Positions 1 through 12,054 are shown, numbered from the stretch's first letter. The stretch: DNA of 64,000 nt from JBCCGI01 sp039029355 (GCA_039029355.1 JBCCGI010000006.1:62001-126000), one strand, 5' to 3'. The notes: generated from the sequence alone by a model not told the origin. Numbers and translations are program-made.

Positions 1-2
1 CT

Positions 3-551
3 GCGGGCACGTATTTGGGCGACGTCGCGGGGGCGGGCCCCTACGCCCCGAACGAGGTCGTGGCCTGGGCCGCGGACGGCGTCGCGGCGCTGGTCTTCAC
101 GGCCACGCCTCCGGGCGAGGGGCTTCGCTATGGAATCGACCGCGACCTGGACGGAACGCTGGACGGAGCCGAAGGGGTAGCGGCGTACGGAGTGCCGTCG
201 CCCGGCTGCGGGAGCGTCCCCGCGCTCACGGTCAGCTCGGAGCCGTACGCAGGCAACGAGAGCTTTGCGTTCGTCGGCACGTCGGCCCCCGGGCTCTTCG
301 GCACGCTGGTCGTGGGCGTCGCCCCGACCGCGGTCCCCGTGCTGGGTGCGCTCCTGCTCGTCGCGCCGGCTCCGGCCCTGCAGCTCGCCACGCAGGCCGA
401 CGCGGCCGGCGTTTCGGCCGTGCCGGTGCCGATCCCGAGCACGCCTGAGACGGCGGGGGTGAAGCTCTACGCCCAGCTCTTGCTGCTCGACGCGTGCTCT
501 GGCCCGCTGCTGGCGGCGACGGCCGGGCTCGAGCTGACGATCCAACCGTAG
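3..551 (+). CDS. C-terminal part of a secreted protein with the recurring C-terminal module (5' end outside window)
   Basis: The reading frame is open from the first bases of the window, so the gene starts upstream and only about the last 182 residues are visible. Early in this part is a Ca-binding-like stretch, GIDRDLDGTLDG, which resembles EF-hand or thrombospondin type 3 calcium loops. After a P-G-C-G-S linker comes a beta-rich Val/Leu/Pro-rich domain of about 110 residues ending in a Q-x-x-L-L-D segment and GLELTIQP. That ending recurs in at least seven other proteins of this window and is probably a surface-sorting or anchoring module (inference). The function of the missing N-terminal part cannot be judged. 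Confidence 0.75.
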   Translation, partial: AGTYLGDVAGAGPYAPNEVVAWAADGVAALVFTATPPGEGLRYGIDRDLDGTLDGAEGVAAYGVPSPGCGSVPALTVSSEPYAGNESFAFVGTSAPGLFGTLVVGVAPTAVPVLGALLLVAPAPALQLATQADAAGVSAVPVPIPSTPETAGVKLYAQLLLLDACSGPLLAATAGLELTIQP

Positions 552-654
552 GCCTACGCACCTTTTTCGACGCTCGCCGAGTCCTCGCTCCGGTCGGCGC
601 ACTCTCGACTCTCGTCGCTCGCACCACGCCCAGGCCCCCGGAGGACCAAGCACC

Positions 655-1872
655 ATGTCGATCCGAATCACCCTCGCGCTCTCGCTTCTCGCCGCTCCCG
701 CCGCCGCGGGCGGAGGCGACCCGACGCTGTTCGCCATCGGGCACCTGAAGTTCAAGGACGGGCTGGGGGCGGCCAACAGCAGCCTCTACACCCTCGACGC
801 CGCGACGGGAGCGGCCACGCTGGTCGGAGAGATCGGCAACTTCTGGAGCGTGAGCGGGCTGGCGGTGCTGCGCGACGGGCGCCTCGTTGGCTCGGCGCAC
901 GAGCAGGTCTCCATCACCTTCGGTACGCCGCGACGCTCCTTCCTGATCGAGATCGACCGCGCCACCGGCGCCGGGACCTATATCGGCGAGATCGGCAACG
1001 CCTCCGAGGGCGGCTGCGGACGCGTGCCGGACCTCGCGTACGACCCGCTCGGCGACGTGCTCTACGGCTACGGCGACTACTGCGCCAACTGCACGACCTG
1101 CGACACCCTGCTGCGCATCGACCCGGACACGGGCGAGGCGACGCCCATCGGAGCGACCGGCTTCATGGGCGGAGGGAACGGGCTCGGGTGGGATGTGAAT
1201 AGCGCGACCCTCTACGGGACCCCTTCGGACGGCGGTTCGCTGGTAACGCTCGACACGGTCAGCGGCGCCGCGACCAGCGTTCCGGGAACGGTCGGGGTCG
1301 TGCCGGGGTCGCTCAACGGGCTCGCGTTCCATCCCGACACCGGCGAGCTCTACGGCTCGCTGCAGCGCAACGGCGTCAAGTCGCTCGACGACTTCCAGCT
1401 GGTGGTGATCGATACGGCGACCGGGGTGACGACGACCGTGGGAACGACCGTGAAGGGCATCGACGCGCTCGCGTTCGACCCGGGCTTCGGCCCGGTGGCG
1501 GCGTGCGCGTTCCGCGCCGGCTCGGGAGCCAACCCGGCCGGGTATGACTGCGTCACGGCGCCGGCGCTGGGTGAGCCCTGGGAGAGCAGCGTCGCCACGG
1601 CGCCGACCGTGGGGACCGTGACCCTCTCGACGATCGTCGCGACGGGCCTCGGCGGGCCGACCGGAGGCGTGTTCGCCGCCGGCTGGGAGCTGCTCATCCT
1701 GCCGCCCTACGCCGCCGTCGATGTGGCGGCTGGCTCGCACTCGCTCCCGGTGCCGGCCTTGAGCTCGCTCCTGGGCGTTGGCATCGCCACGCAGGGAGCG
1801 CGCCTCGAGGCCGGTCCGGCGGGGATCCTCCCCGTGCTGCTAAACGCGCAGGACCTGATGCTGGGCTTCTGA
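655..1872 (+). CDS. Secreted beta-propeller-like protein
   Basis: The 405-residue protein starts at an ATG with GGAGG about 11 nt upstream and has a classical signal peptide (basic start, hydrophobic core, A-A-A-G end near residue 20). The body has repeats of the type 'LYTLDAATGAATLVG', 'LIEIDRATGAGTYIGEIG' and 'LLRIDPDTGEATPIG', in which a hydrophobic strand, D-x-x-T-G and a T-x-I/V-G strand alternate. This is typical of YVTN or DUF4394-like propeller blades. A CANCTTC-type cysteine cluster lies near residue 145. The C-terminal 120 residues resemble the shared C-terminal module. No enzyme motif was seen; a binding or structural extracellular role is inferred. Confidence 0.82.
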   Translation: MSIRITLALSLLAAPAAAGGGDPTLFAIGHLKFKDGLGAANSSLYTLDAATGAATLVGEIGNFWSVSGLAVLRDGRLVGSAHEQVSITFGTPRRSFLIEIDRATGAGTYIGEIGNASEGGCGRVPDLAYDPLGDVLYGYGDYCANCTTCDTLLRIDPDTGEATPIGATGFMGGGNGLGWDVNSATLYGTPSDGGSLVTLDTVSGAATSVPGTVGVVPGSLNGLAFHPDTGELYGSLQRNGVKSLDDFQLVVIDTATGVTTTVGTTVKGIDALAFDPGFGPVAACAFRAGSGANPAGYDCVTAPALGEPWESSVATAPTVGTVTLSTIVATGLGGPTGGVFAAGWELLILPPYAAVDVAAGSHSLPVPALSSLLGVGIATQGARLEAGPAGILPVLLNAQDLMLGF

Positions 1873-1873
1873 G

Positions 1874-2554
1874 CTAACCGAGGCGCCGTGCCAGCTGCGC
1901 GCAGAGCTTGACCTGCGCGCGGCGGTACAGCTCCTGCACGGCCTCGGAGGTGCGCTGCATCTGCTGGCCGACGAAGTCCCAGCTGCCGCCGGCGTAGTCG
2001 CGTAGCAGCACCACCTCGCGGTGCGCCGGCGACAGTTCCTCGACGCACGCGTCGTAGATCTCGCGGATCTCGGCGTTCGACGCCACCTCGGAGGGGTTGG
2101 GCGCCCCGCCGTCGGCGAAGATGTCGCCGACGTTGGACGACTCCGCCACCGCGCCCTCGAGCGAAGTGCTGCGGCTGACGTCCCGCTTCTGCGCGTGGAA
2201 GTACTTGGCGGCGTCGCGGATCTGGTTCTCGAGGATCTTCGAGAGCCATTGGATCACGCTCGCGTCCGAGCGCAGCTCGAACGAGTCGAGGTTGCGGAAC
2301 GCGACGAGCAGCGCGTCCTGCAGCACGTCCGACGTATCGACCGAGCGGCGCAGGTCGGCGCTCAAGCGAATGCGGGCGATGCGGCGCAGGCGGTCGCGGT
2401 AGCGCTCCAACAGATCGTTGATCGCCTGGCGGTCGCCGTCCTTGGCGCGACCGACGAGCAGAAGCGTCTGGGGAGAATGCTGCTCCGGCCCGCACGACTC
2501 GACGAAGACCGGGCGCATGCTCGATGTTTCCGGATCGGGCTCCACAGGGATCAT
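1874..2554 (-). CDS. RNA polymerase ECF-type sigma-70 factor
   Basis: The product is about 226 residues if the ATG at 2554 is used; the frame is open to another ATG at 2626 (250 residues), and neither start has a convincing Shine-Dalgarno site. The sigma region 2 signature (D-T-S-D-V-L-Q-D-A followed by F-x-x-L-D-S-F) lies in the first half. A typical region 4 with 'LSPAHREVVLLRDYAGGSW' and a helix-turn-helix ends the protein. This combination is typical of planctomycete ECF sigma factors that redirect RNA polymerase. It faces away from the kinase gene at 2779, and planctomycete ECF genes are often linked to Ser/Thr kinases, so the kinase may regulate it (inference). Its stop lies 1 nt from the convergent gene upstream. 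Confidence 0.9.
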   Translation of the reverse strand: MIPVEPDPETSSMRPVFVESCGPEQHSPQTLLLVGRAKDGDRQAINDLLERYRDRLRRIARIRLSADLRRSVDTSDVLQDALLVAFRNLDSFELRSDASVIQWLSKILENQIRDAAKYFHAQKRDVSRSTSLEGAVAESSNVGDIFADGGAPNPSEVASNAEIREIYDACVEELSPAHREVVLLRDYAGGSWDFVGQQMQRTSEAVQELYRRAQVKLCAQLARRLG

Positions 2555-2778
2555 CCTAGGGTGCTTGCCGCCACGGACGTCGCGCGCGCGACGATCGGGC
2601 ACATTTTTCCAAACAGCGCTCGCCATGCAGGCCGGTTGAGGGAACTACGCCTTTTGGGCCCACGCGGAATCGGTCTCGGCCCGGGCCGCAATGGGCAACC
2701 CCATTGCAAGCAAGGGATTAGCTCCTTCAGGATTGCACCTACCGCGTATCCTCATAGGACCCCTCGTCCGGAACGCCC
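2555..2778. promoter_or_regulatory. Divergent promoter region between ECF sigma factor and kinase
   Basis: This 224-nt stretch separates two genes that read away from each other and must hold both promoters. If the alternative ATG at 2626 is used for the sigma gene, the region shrinks to about 150 nt. It is less GC-rich than its surroundings around 2695-2755. I could not identify a confident -35/-10 pair, and the sites are not assigned. Confidence 0.5.
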
Positions 2779-5508
<2,730 letters not shown>

Positions 5509-5512
5509 GTCA

Positions 5513-8500
5513 CTACTCCGCGAAGGCGTCGGCGTCGAGCACCAGACGGCCGGCCCGCAGCCCGGTCCCGATCGCGCGGTAGTACGCAGCCAAGGCGCGG
5601 TTGAAGCCCGCCTTCGCCTCGACCTCGCGCAGCTGCGCCAGCGCCAGGCGCTCCTGCCGCTGGAACTTCAGGTTGAGGAACTCGGGCGTCAGGCGCGTAC
5701 GGCTCTCCTCCTCGATCAGAGTCGCCCGCAGGTTGTCCGACTCAGCGACGCGGGTTGCGCGGGTCGCCTCGATCAACGCGTGGCTGGTCTCGACGTCGCG
5801 CAGCGCGTCCTTGACCTCGAGGATGACCTGGCCGACGGCGCGGTCGTAGCGGATGAGCGCGTCGCGCGCGAGCAGGCGCGCCTGCTCCTCGGCCGCCCGC
5901 GCGGCGCGGTTGCCCAGCGGCTGCTCGAACGTGAGCCCCGCCAGGAATGAGATGGCGTCATCGCGCACGAGGCTGTCGAACGAGCTCGCGGTCGAGTCGT
6001 CGAGCCCCGTGAACGACACCTCGGCGTTGAAGTCGAGCCGCGCGCGCCGCGCGTTCGCCGCCACGCGCTCGCGCAGGTCGGCGTCCTCGATCGCGAGCAG
6101 CGCGCGGCGGACCTCCGGCCGGCGGTCGAGCGCGGCGACGATCACGTCGAACAGCTGGTAGTCGGGCGCCTCGGCGCTCAGCCCGTCGGAAGGCACGAAC
6201 AGGGTCTCCGCGGCCAGCGGGTAGTCCGGAGACCGCATAAGCGCCTTGAGGTTGTCCGACGCCGCGCGCACCAGGCGTTCGGCGCGGAGCACGTCCGCGT
6301 TCCGCCGCTGCAGCGTCGCCAGCGCGTCCGAGTACGCGGCCTGCCCGGCGTCGAACTCCAGCCTCTCGCGCAGCACGCGCTCGACCTCGGCGCCCTGGTC
6401 GGCCAGGTGCTGGCGGATACGGAGCGCGGTCCAGGCCTCCTCCAGGTCCCAGTACGTCTGCTCGACGAGGGCGACGAGGAACAACAGCTCGGCGTGCAGA
6501 TCCTCCTCGGACGCGTCGCGCCGCCGCGCACTCAGCTCGAGCTGAGCGGTGGTCACCTCGGCGCCGAAGCCCTGTAGCAGCGGCTGGTTGACGCCGAGCG
6601 TGACGCCGCTCCGCCACGACGGGTTGGGGCTGAGCTGGAAGTCGATGCCGCTCACGTCGGTACGGTTGTCGAGCCGCTCCAGGAAGGTCGACATCGACAC
6701 GGTCGCGCCGCTCTTCAGCAACCTCGTAAGGCCGAGCTCGGCCGCGGCGCGCGACTCGGCGCTCTCGGGCGTGCCGACCAGAAAGCCGTCGATCAGCGGC
6801 ACCAGGTTGAGCTGCTCGGCGTCGTTGTAGCGGATCTGCGAGAAGGCGACGGTGTCGAACGCCGCCGCCTGGGCGATCACGCCCTGGTCGTCGACGTCCG
6901 CCTGGATGCGCGCCAGCCGCAGGTCGAGGTTGTGCTCGGCCGCCGCCGCGACCGCGCCCTCGAGGCTGAGCTGCGCGAGCCCCTGCGCGCGGCCCTCGAG
7001 GTCCGTGGCAAGCGCCGGCGTCGCCGTGTCATAGGACGCCGGGCCGCCGAGGGCCTCGAGCTCGTCCATGCGTCCGGCGACGGCCGCATAGACCGGCGGC
7101 GTCGGGTGCTCGCGCGGCGGGCGGAGCCGCTCCTCGTCGAGCACCGCGGTCAGCCGCTCGCGCAGCGTCGCCGCCGCGATCGTCTCCACCGGCGCGCGCG
7201 GCGGCGGCGGCGTGGTGCAACCCGGCCCCAGCAGGATCAGGAGCAGAAGCGACAGCGCCGTCCCGACGCCGGCGCCGGTCCGCAGGGCGCCGCCGCCGGC
7301 CGCGTCGTCGCGGCGCTCGGGCAGCAGTCCGAGCCGGCTCTGAAGGTCCGACACGAGGCTCAGCAGCAGCGGCACCAGCAGCAGCGTGAAGACGGTCGAA
7401 ACCAACAGCCCCCCGACGACGACGCTGCCGAGGCCGCGGTAAAGCTCCGAGCCCGCGCCGGGCATGAAGATCAGCGGCGACATGCCGCCGACCGACGTCA
7501 GCGTGCCCATGAAGATCGGCCGTACGCGCGAGCGGACCGCCTCGCGGATCGCTTCGCGCGGACCGAGCGGTTCCGCGACGCCTCCGCCCGGCTCGTGCTC
7601 GGCGCCCCGCATGAAGTTGATCGACTGGTGGACGATCAGGATCGCGTTGTTGACGACGACGCCGACCAGGATCACGAAGCCAAGCATCGTCAGGATGTCC
7701 AGGTTCTGAACCGGCATGTACGGGTCGCTCGCGCTCCAAACGTGAACGCCGTACAGCCCGGCAAAGCCGCCCAGCGTCGCCAGCGGCACGCTGAACAGGA
7801 TGATCAACGGCCGCAGGAAGCTCTGGAACAGCACGCACATCAGCAGGTAGACGACCAGCAGCGACAGCACGAGCGAGCCCGCGAGCGCGCCCGCGAACGT
7901 CCCGTCGCCAAGCATCGCTTCCTTGACCGCGTCGAGCTTGCTGGCCGAGCCCGTGTAGCTCGTCGCGACGTCGAACGGGATCGTCCCCGCGGTGCGGCCC
8001 GCGGCCAGCATCGTGTCGACGCTCGCGATCGCCTCGGCCAGCGGCATCCCCGGAGGTGGCGTGAACTGAAGGCTGACCGCGCGCCGCCGGCCGGTGCGGT
8101 TGACCTGACCAGGCGCGTTCACGCGCACGAGCTCCGCGACCGACGAGAGCGGCACCGTCCGGCCGCTGGGCGTCGCGATGGGCTGCTCGCCCAGCTCCGC
8201 CAGCGGCGTGTCGGCCAACGAGGTCTGCGCAATGAGCTTGAGGTCGACCGTCTGGCTCCCGACGACGTAGTCGCCGAGGATCGCGCCGTCGCCGAGGGCG
8301 CGCACCGCGAGGCCCAGCGTCGACGGCGTCAGGCCGACCTCGCCGAGACGGCGCAGGTCGGGCACGACCTGCAGCTCGGGGGTCGGCAGGTCGAAGTTGC
8401 TCGGGCTCGGCTGGATCGAGAACGGCCCGTAGCGGCCCATCATCTGCAGGAAGACCGCCTTTGCGGTGCGTGAGACCTGGCCCAGGTCCTCGCCCGAGAA

Positions 8501-10642
8501 GTTGATCTCGACCGCCGAACCGCTGCTCCCGCCGAGCTGGAAGAGCGGCACCTGAAAGGCGAACGCCAACGAGCCGGGAAGCACGTCCGAGCTCGCGGCG
8601 TGACGGAAGAGCGGCAACAGGTCGGCGACACGCTCGGGCTCGGCGCCGATGCCGCCGTGGAACATCGTGCCGGGGAAGCTGACGAAGAAGTAGTTCTCGA
8701 GCGGCGGCGGCACCACGGGCTCGCCCGGCGACATCGTGGCGAAGTCGAAGGTGGGAACCGGGGGCAGCTCGGCCTTCGCAGCCTCGTAGTCGGGCGTACC
8801 CGGCGCGTATCTGCCCGCCTCGAAGTACGGGCGGAAGCCTTGCTCGACCCGCAGTCCGAGCTCCTCCTGCTGGGCGAGGCTGACCCCGGGCGGCGGGATG
8901 ACGAGGCCGAAGATCAGGTTGCGGTTCCCGACCGGCAGGTAGTCGGCGGGCGGGAGCAGCATCCAGGTCCCGACCAGCGAGGCCGCCGTGAGCGCGGCGA
9001 CGAGCAGCAGCCGCGCCAACACGCTGCCGTTCAAGCGGTAGACCAGGCCCGCGATCAGGTCCGGCAACGCACGCAGCGGCGCGCCGAGCGCGTGCAAGAC
9101 CCCGCGCCGCTCCGCCGTCGGGGCGACCGGCTTCAGCACCCGCGCGGCGGCTGCCGGGATGACCGTCAGCGAGACCACCAGGCTGAGCGAGACCGCCGCG
9201 ACGATCGCGAGCGCGATGTCGCGGAACAGCTGCCCGGCCTCCTCCTGAATCAGCAGGATGGGCACGAACACGACCACCGTCGTGAGCGTCGCGGCCAGCA
9301 CCGCGCCGAACACCTCGCGCGCGCCGTCCAGCGCGGCCTGCATGGGGCGCTTGCCGAGCTCGAGGTGCCGGAACACGTTCTCGAGCACCACGATCGCGTT
9401 GTCGACGACCATCCCGACCGCGAAGGCCATCCCCGCCAGGCTGATCACGTTGACGCTGCGCCCCATCGCCACGAGGAACACCACCGCGCCGACCACCGAG
9501 ATCGGGATCGAGAGCGCGATGACGCCCTCGCTGCGCAGCGAGCGCAGGAACAGCAGCAGCACGCCGATCGCCAGCAGGCCGCCGATCCAGATGTTGCTCC
9601 GCACGAGCGCCAGCGCGTCGTCGATATACACCGTCTGGTCGTACACCTGGGCAAGCGAGAGCCCGCCCTCGAGTCCCCGCTGACGGGCATAGGAGTCGAG
9701 CAGGCCGCCGGGCGCGTTCAGGTCGGCGACCGCGCCCTGGAGGCCAGCCATCACCGTCATCACGTTGCTTCCCACCTCGCGCTGCGCGTTGATGGCGATG
9801 ACCGGGCGGCCGCGCGAGCGCACGAAGCTCGTCGCCTCCTTGAAGGTCTCGACCACCTCCGCAACGTCGCGCACGTAGACGGGACCCGACGCGGTGTCCG
9901 CAACGAGCGTGTCCTCGACCTGGGCGATGCTCTCGTACTGGCTGACGACGCGCAGCCGCACGTCGGCGCTCGACTCGGCGAGGGCACCGGCCGAGAAGTT
10001 CTCGTTCGTGCCCTGAATAGCGCTCGCGAGACGGTCGATGGGGATGCCGTACTGCGCGAGCCGCACCGGGTCGAAGCGGACCTGGGTCTCGCGCTCACGG
10101 CCGCCGAGCACGTTGATCTCGGAGATGCCGGGCACGCGCTCGAGCACCGGCTTGATGCGGTCCTCGGCGAAGTCCTGGAGCGTGCGCACGTCGACGGCCG
10201 GATCGGCGCAGTCGAAGACCACCCAGGCGATGTAGTCGCGGTTGTCGGGGTCGGAGGCCTCGACCACCGGCTCGTCGACGTCGGTGGGGTAGCGCGGCAC
10301 CTGGCGCAGCTTGTCGCTGACCTCGCGCATGGCCGCGTCCTTGGACGTGCCGACGTTGAACTCGAGCCGGATCGTGCCCGATCCCTGGAGCGAGGTGCTG
10401 GTGATGCGCTTGAGGCCGGCGATGCCCTGGAGCTTCTCCTCCTGGGCGTCGACGATCTCCTGCTCGACCTCCTGCGGGCTCGCGCCTTCCCAGGTCGTCG
10501 TGACCGCGATCACGGTGTCTTCGACGTTGGGCGTTAGCTGGATCGGAATCCGCTGCAGGGCGAGGAAGCCGGCGAGCACGACGAGGATCACGCCGACCGC
10601 GATCGTGACCGGCTGGCGAATCGAGAGGCGGATGAGGTCCAT
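5513..10642 (-). CDS. RND efflux permease fused in frame to a TolC-family outer membrane factor
   Basis: The 1709-residue single frame has two parts. Residues 1 to about 1100 are a complete AcrB/HAE-1-like RND permease with an N-terminal span, large periplasmic loops, the TM4 motif GMVVDNAIVVLEN (proton-relay Asp414, with Asn at the next position) and the final TM12 ending about residue 1095. Residues about 1142-1709 are a TolC/OEP domain (two-fold repeat of long helices such as 'AAEHNLDLRLARIQADVDD', and 'LAQLREVEAKAGFNRALAAY' near the end). The junction (about 1118-1142) is a hydrophobic stretch ending LLGPGC followed by TTPPPP. It looks like the lipoprotein signal peptide of a free-standing OMF. 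I found no ATG, GTG or TTG with a Shine-Dalgarno site for a separate OMF start; the nearest is a GTG at 7354 without one. The adaptor gene lies 9 nt upstream. Confidence 0.9.
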   Translation of the reverse strand: MDLIRLSIRQPVTIAVGVILVVLAGFLALQRIPIQLTPNVEDTVIAVTTTWEGASPQEVEQEIVDAQEEKLQGIAGLKRITSTSLQGSGTIRLEFNVGTSKDAAMREVSDKLRQVPRYPTDVDEPVVEASDPDNRDYIAWVVFDCADPAVDVRTLQDFAEDRIKPVLERVPGISEINVLGGRERETQVRFDPVRLAQYGIPIDRLASAIQGTNENFSAGALAESSADVRLRVVSQYESIAQVEDTLVADTASGPVYVRDVAEVVETFKEATSFVRSRGRPVIAINAQREVGSNVMTVMAGLQGAVADLNAPGGLLDSYARQRGLEGGLSLAQVYDQTVYIDDALALVRSNIWIGGLLAIGVLLLFLRSLRSEGVIALSIPISVVGAVVFLVAMGRSVNVISLAGMAFAVGMVVDNAIVVLENVFRHLELGKRPMQAALDGAREVFGAVLAATLTTVVVFVPILLIQEEAGQLFRDIALAIVAAVSLSLVVSLTVIPAAAARVLKPVAPTAERRGVLHALGAPLRALPDLIAGLVYRLNGSVLARLLLVAALTAASLVGTWMLLPPADYLPVGNRNLIFGLVIPPPGVSLAQQEELGLRVEQGFRPYFEAGRYAPGTPDYEAAKAELPPVPTFDFATMSPGEPVVPPPLENYFFVSFPGTMFHGGIGAEPERVADLLPLFRHAASSDVLPGSLAFAFQVPLFQLGGSSGSAVEINFSGEDLGQVSRTAKAVFLQMMGRYGPFSIQPSPSNFDLPTPELQVVPDLRRLGEVGLTPSTLGLAVRALGDGAILGDYVVGSQTVDLKLIAQTSLADTPLAELGEQPIATPSGRTVPLSSVAELVRVNAPGQVNRTGRRRAVSLQFTPPPGMPLAEAIASVDTMLAAGRTAGTIPFDVATSYTGSASKLDAVKEAMLGDGTFAGALAGSLVLSLLVVYLLMCVLFQSFLRPLIILFSVPLATLGGFAGLYGVHVWSASDPYMPVQNLDILTMLGFVILVGVVVNNAILIVHQSINFMRGAEHEPGGGVAEPLGPREAIREAVRSRVRPIFMGTLTSVGGMSPLIFMPGAGSELYRGLGSVVVGGLLVSTVFTLLLVPLLLSLVSDLQSRLGLLPERRDDAAGGGALRTGAGVGTALSLLLLILLGPGCTTPPPPRAPVETIAAATLRERLTAVLDEERLRPPREHPTPPVYAAVAGRMDELEALGGPASYDTATPALATDLEGRAQGLAQLSLEGAVAAAAEHNLDLRLARIQADVDDQGVIAQAAAFDTVAFSQIRYNDAEQLNLVPLIDGFLVGTPESAESRAAAELGLTRLLKSGATVSMSTFLERLDNRTDVSGIDFQLSPNPSWRSGVTLGVNQPLLQGFGAEVTTAQLELSARRRDASEEDLHAELLFLVALVEQTYWDLEEAWTALRIRQHLADQGAEVERVLRERLEFDAGQAAYSDALATLQRRNADVLRAERLVRAASDNLKALMRSPDYPLAAETLFVPSDGLSAEAPDYQLFDVIVAALDRRPEVRRALLAIEDADLRERVAANARRARLDFNAEVSFTGLDDSTASSFDSLVRDDAISFLAGLTFEQPLGNRAARAAEEQARLLARDALIRYDRAVGQVILEVKDALRDVETSHALIEATRATRVAESDNLRATLIEEESRTRLTPEFLNLKFQRQERLALAQLREVEAKAGFNRALAAYYRAIGTGLRAGRLVLDADAFAE

Positions 10643-10651
10643 GCCGCCCGC

Positions 10652-11782
10652 CTAGCGCCCCTCGCCCGAGCCGGCTTCGACCGGGCGCACGGGCGCCATC
10701 GGGAACAGGCGCTGGTTGCCCTCGACGATCGCCTGCGCTCCCGGCTGCAGAGCGCCGCCTGCGACGACGGCACGGTCGCCGGAGCGGAACAACACCTGCA
10801 CCTGCACCGGCATCGCCACCGTGGCGCCCTCGCCGGGCCCGGGTGCGGCGACGTACAGGTAGGCGCCGGCCTCGTTGCGCAGCAGAGCGTCGGTCGAGAC
10901 GGTCAGGTGCTGCTGCGAGCTGCCGGTCGGCACCCACGCCGTGACCGACATGCCAGGCGCCAGCCCGGCGGCGGCGGGCACGCGCGCGATGATCGGGAAC
11001 GCGCGCGCGTCAGGCGCGACAATCGGCACGGCGCGCCAGTCGGCCAGCTCCTGCTCGGGCAGATCGGCGACGCGCAGCGACAGCGGCCCGGGCTGGGCGA
11101 GCACGGCCGGCAGGAAGCGCTCGGGGACCTCGATCCAGGCCTCGAGCTCGCTCGCGACCAGCTCGACCACCTCGCCTCCCGAGGCGACCCATTGGCCGAG
11201 CTCGGTCGAGAGCGCGGAAACCAGCCCGTCGAACGGCGCGCGGATGGTCGTGTCTTCCAGGCGCCGCCCGAGGAGGTCGGCGCGCGCCGCCAGCACCTCG
11301 ATCTCGGCTCCCGCCTCGGCCGCGCGCGCGCGCGCGTTGGCGACGGCCGTCCCCTGGTCGGCGACCTCCTTGGCGTTCGCGGCGTTGCGCTCGGCCAGGT
11401 TCTGGACCGTCGCGAGGTCGCGCTCCTCTTGCTCCAGCTCGCCCTCGCGCAGCAGCAGCGTCGCGCGCGCCGCCGCGTGCTGCGCGCCGAGCACCGCCAG
11501 CTCGAGCTCGAGGCGCGTCGGATCCAGGCGCGCAAGCACGTCGCCACGCGACACGCGTTGGCCCTCGTCGACCTCCAGCGCCACCACGCGGCCGGCCTCC
11601 TCACTCGCCACGGTCGACACCCGCGCGGCACGCAGATCTCCGGTCACGATGCGGCGGTCCTGAAGCAGCTCTTGGCGGACCGGATCCACGCGGACCGGGC
11701 TCGGGGGAGGGCCCTGAGCCAGGAGCGGAGGGGCGGCGGCGAGCAGCGCCAGGGCGCCGCGGGAGGTTCGGGTCAGGGTCAC
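10652..11782 (-). CDS. RND efflux periplasmic adaptor (HlyD/AcrA family membrane fusion protein)
   Basis: The protein is about 376 residues. I chose the GTG at 11782 because AAGGAAG lies 7 nt upstream and the following residues form a signal peptide (TRTSRGALALLAAAPPLLAQ); the frame runs upstream to 11905 but that part has no signal character. The biotinyl-lipoyl half motifs flank a long helical hairpin: 'GRVVALEVDEGQRVSRGDVLA' at the start and 'IRAPFDGLVSALSTELGQWV' after the hairpin, followed by beta-barrel and membrane-proximal domains. It joins the inner membrane permease to the outer membrane channel. It is the first gene of a two-gene operon with the RND-OMF fusion 9 nt downstream, so together they encode a complete tripartite pump. 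Confidence 0.93.
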   Translation of the reverse strand: MTLTRTSRGALALLAAAPPLLAQGPPPSPVRVDPVRQELLQDRRIVTGDLRAARVSTVASEEAGRVVALEVDEGQRVSRGDVLARLDPTRLELELAVLGAQHAAARATLLLREGELEQEERDLATVQNLAERNAANAKEVADQGTAVANARARAAEAGAEIEVLAARADLLGRRLEDTTIRAPFDGLVSALSTELGQWVASGGEVVELVASELEAWIEVPERFLPAVLAQPGPLSLRVADLPEQELADWRAVPIVAPDARAFPIIARVPAAAGLAPGMSVTAWVPTGSSQQHLTVSTDALLRNEAGAYLYVAAPGPGEGATVAMPVQVQVLFRSGDRAVVAGGALQPGAQAIVEGNQRLFPMAPVRPVEAGSGEGR

Positions 11783-11789
11783 GGGAAGG

Positions 11790-11796
11790 CTTCCTT
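11790..11796 (-). promoter_or_regulatory. Ribosome binding site of the adaptor gene (decides the GTG start)
   Basis: On the minus strand this reads AAGGAAG, 7 nt before the GTG at 11782. It is the only good Shine-Dalgarno match near the beginning of this gene and coincides with the start of the signal peptide, so it supports the GTG over the far upstream ATG. Confidence 0.65.
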
Positions 11797-12043
11797 GCTC
11801 GTCTCTGGGCGCGGGGCTCTTGAGTACGGTTTCGAGGGCCGCAGAGGGTACCGAAGCCCCCAGCGGGCACCTATCCCGTGCGCCAGCCGCCTTCGTAAAC
11901 CTCAATCAAGCCCGAATCCGGGGTCTCCACGGGTGGCGCGATGGAGGGGTTTGGAGAGAATCGGTGTGGGTCTTGCCCCGCCCGTGCCGCTCCATCCGGC
12001 GGCCCCCCGCCATCCGGTCCGGGTTGCTTCCCTACTCAAGGAC

Positions 12044-12049
12044 AGGAGA
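12044..12049 (+). promoter_or_regulatory. Ribosome binding site deciding the start at 12055
   Basis: AGGAGA lies 5 nt before the ATG at 12055. The frame is open further upstream to 11941, but that part is Cys/Gly/Pro-rich with no signal character, so this site fixes the start. Confidence 0.75.
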
Positions 12050-12054
12050 AACAG

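Noticed and set aside
6932..8473. Long plus-strand open frame opposite the OMF/RND region (513 codons)
   Set aside because: It is Arg/Ala/Gln/His-rich with no motif, typical of the antisense frame of a high-GC gene; the minus-strand RND-OMF frame has clear domains over the same bases.
8600..10537. Plus-strand open frame of 645 codons opposite the RND permease
   Set aside because: Composition (Arg, His, Asp, Glu, no hydrophobic pattern) is that of an antisense shadow; the permease is unambiguous on the minus strand.
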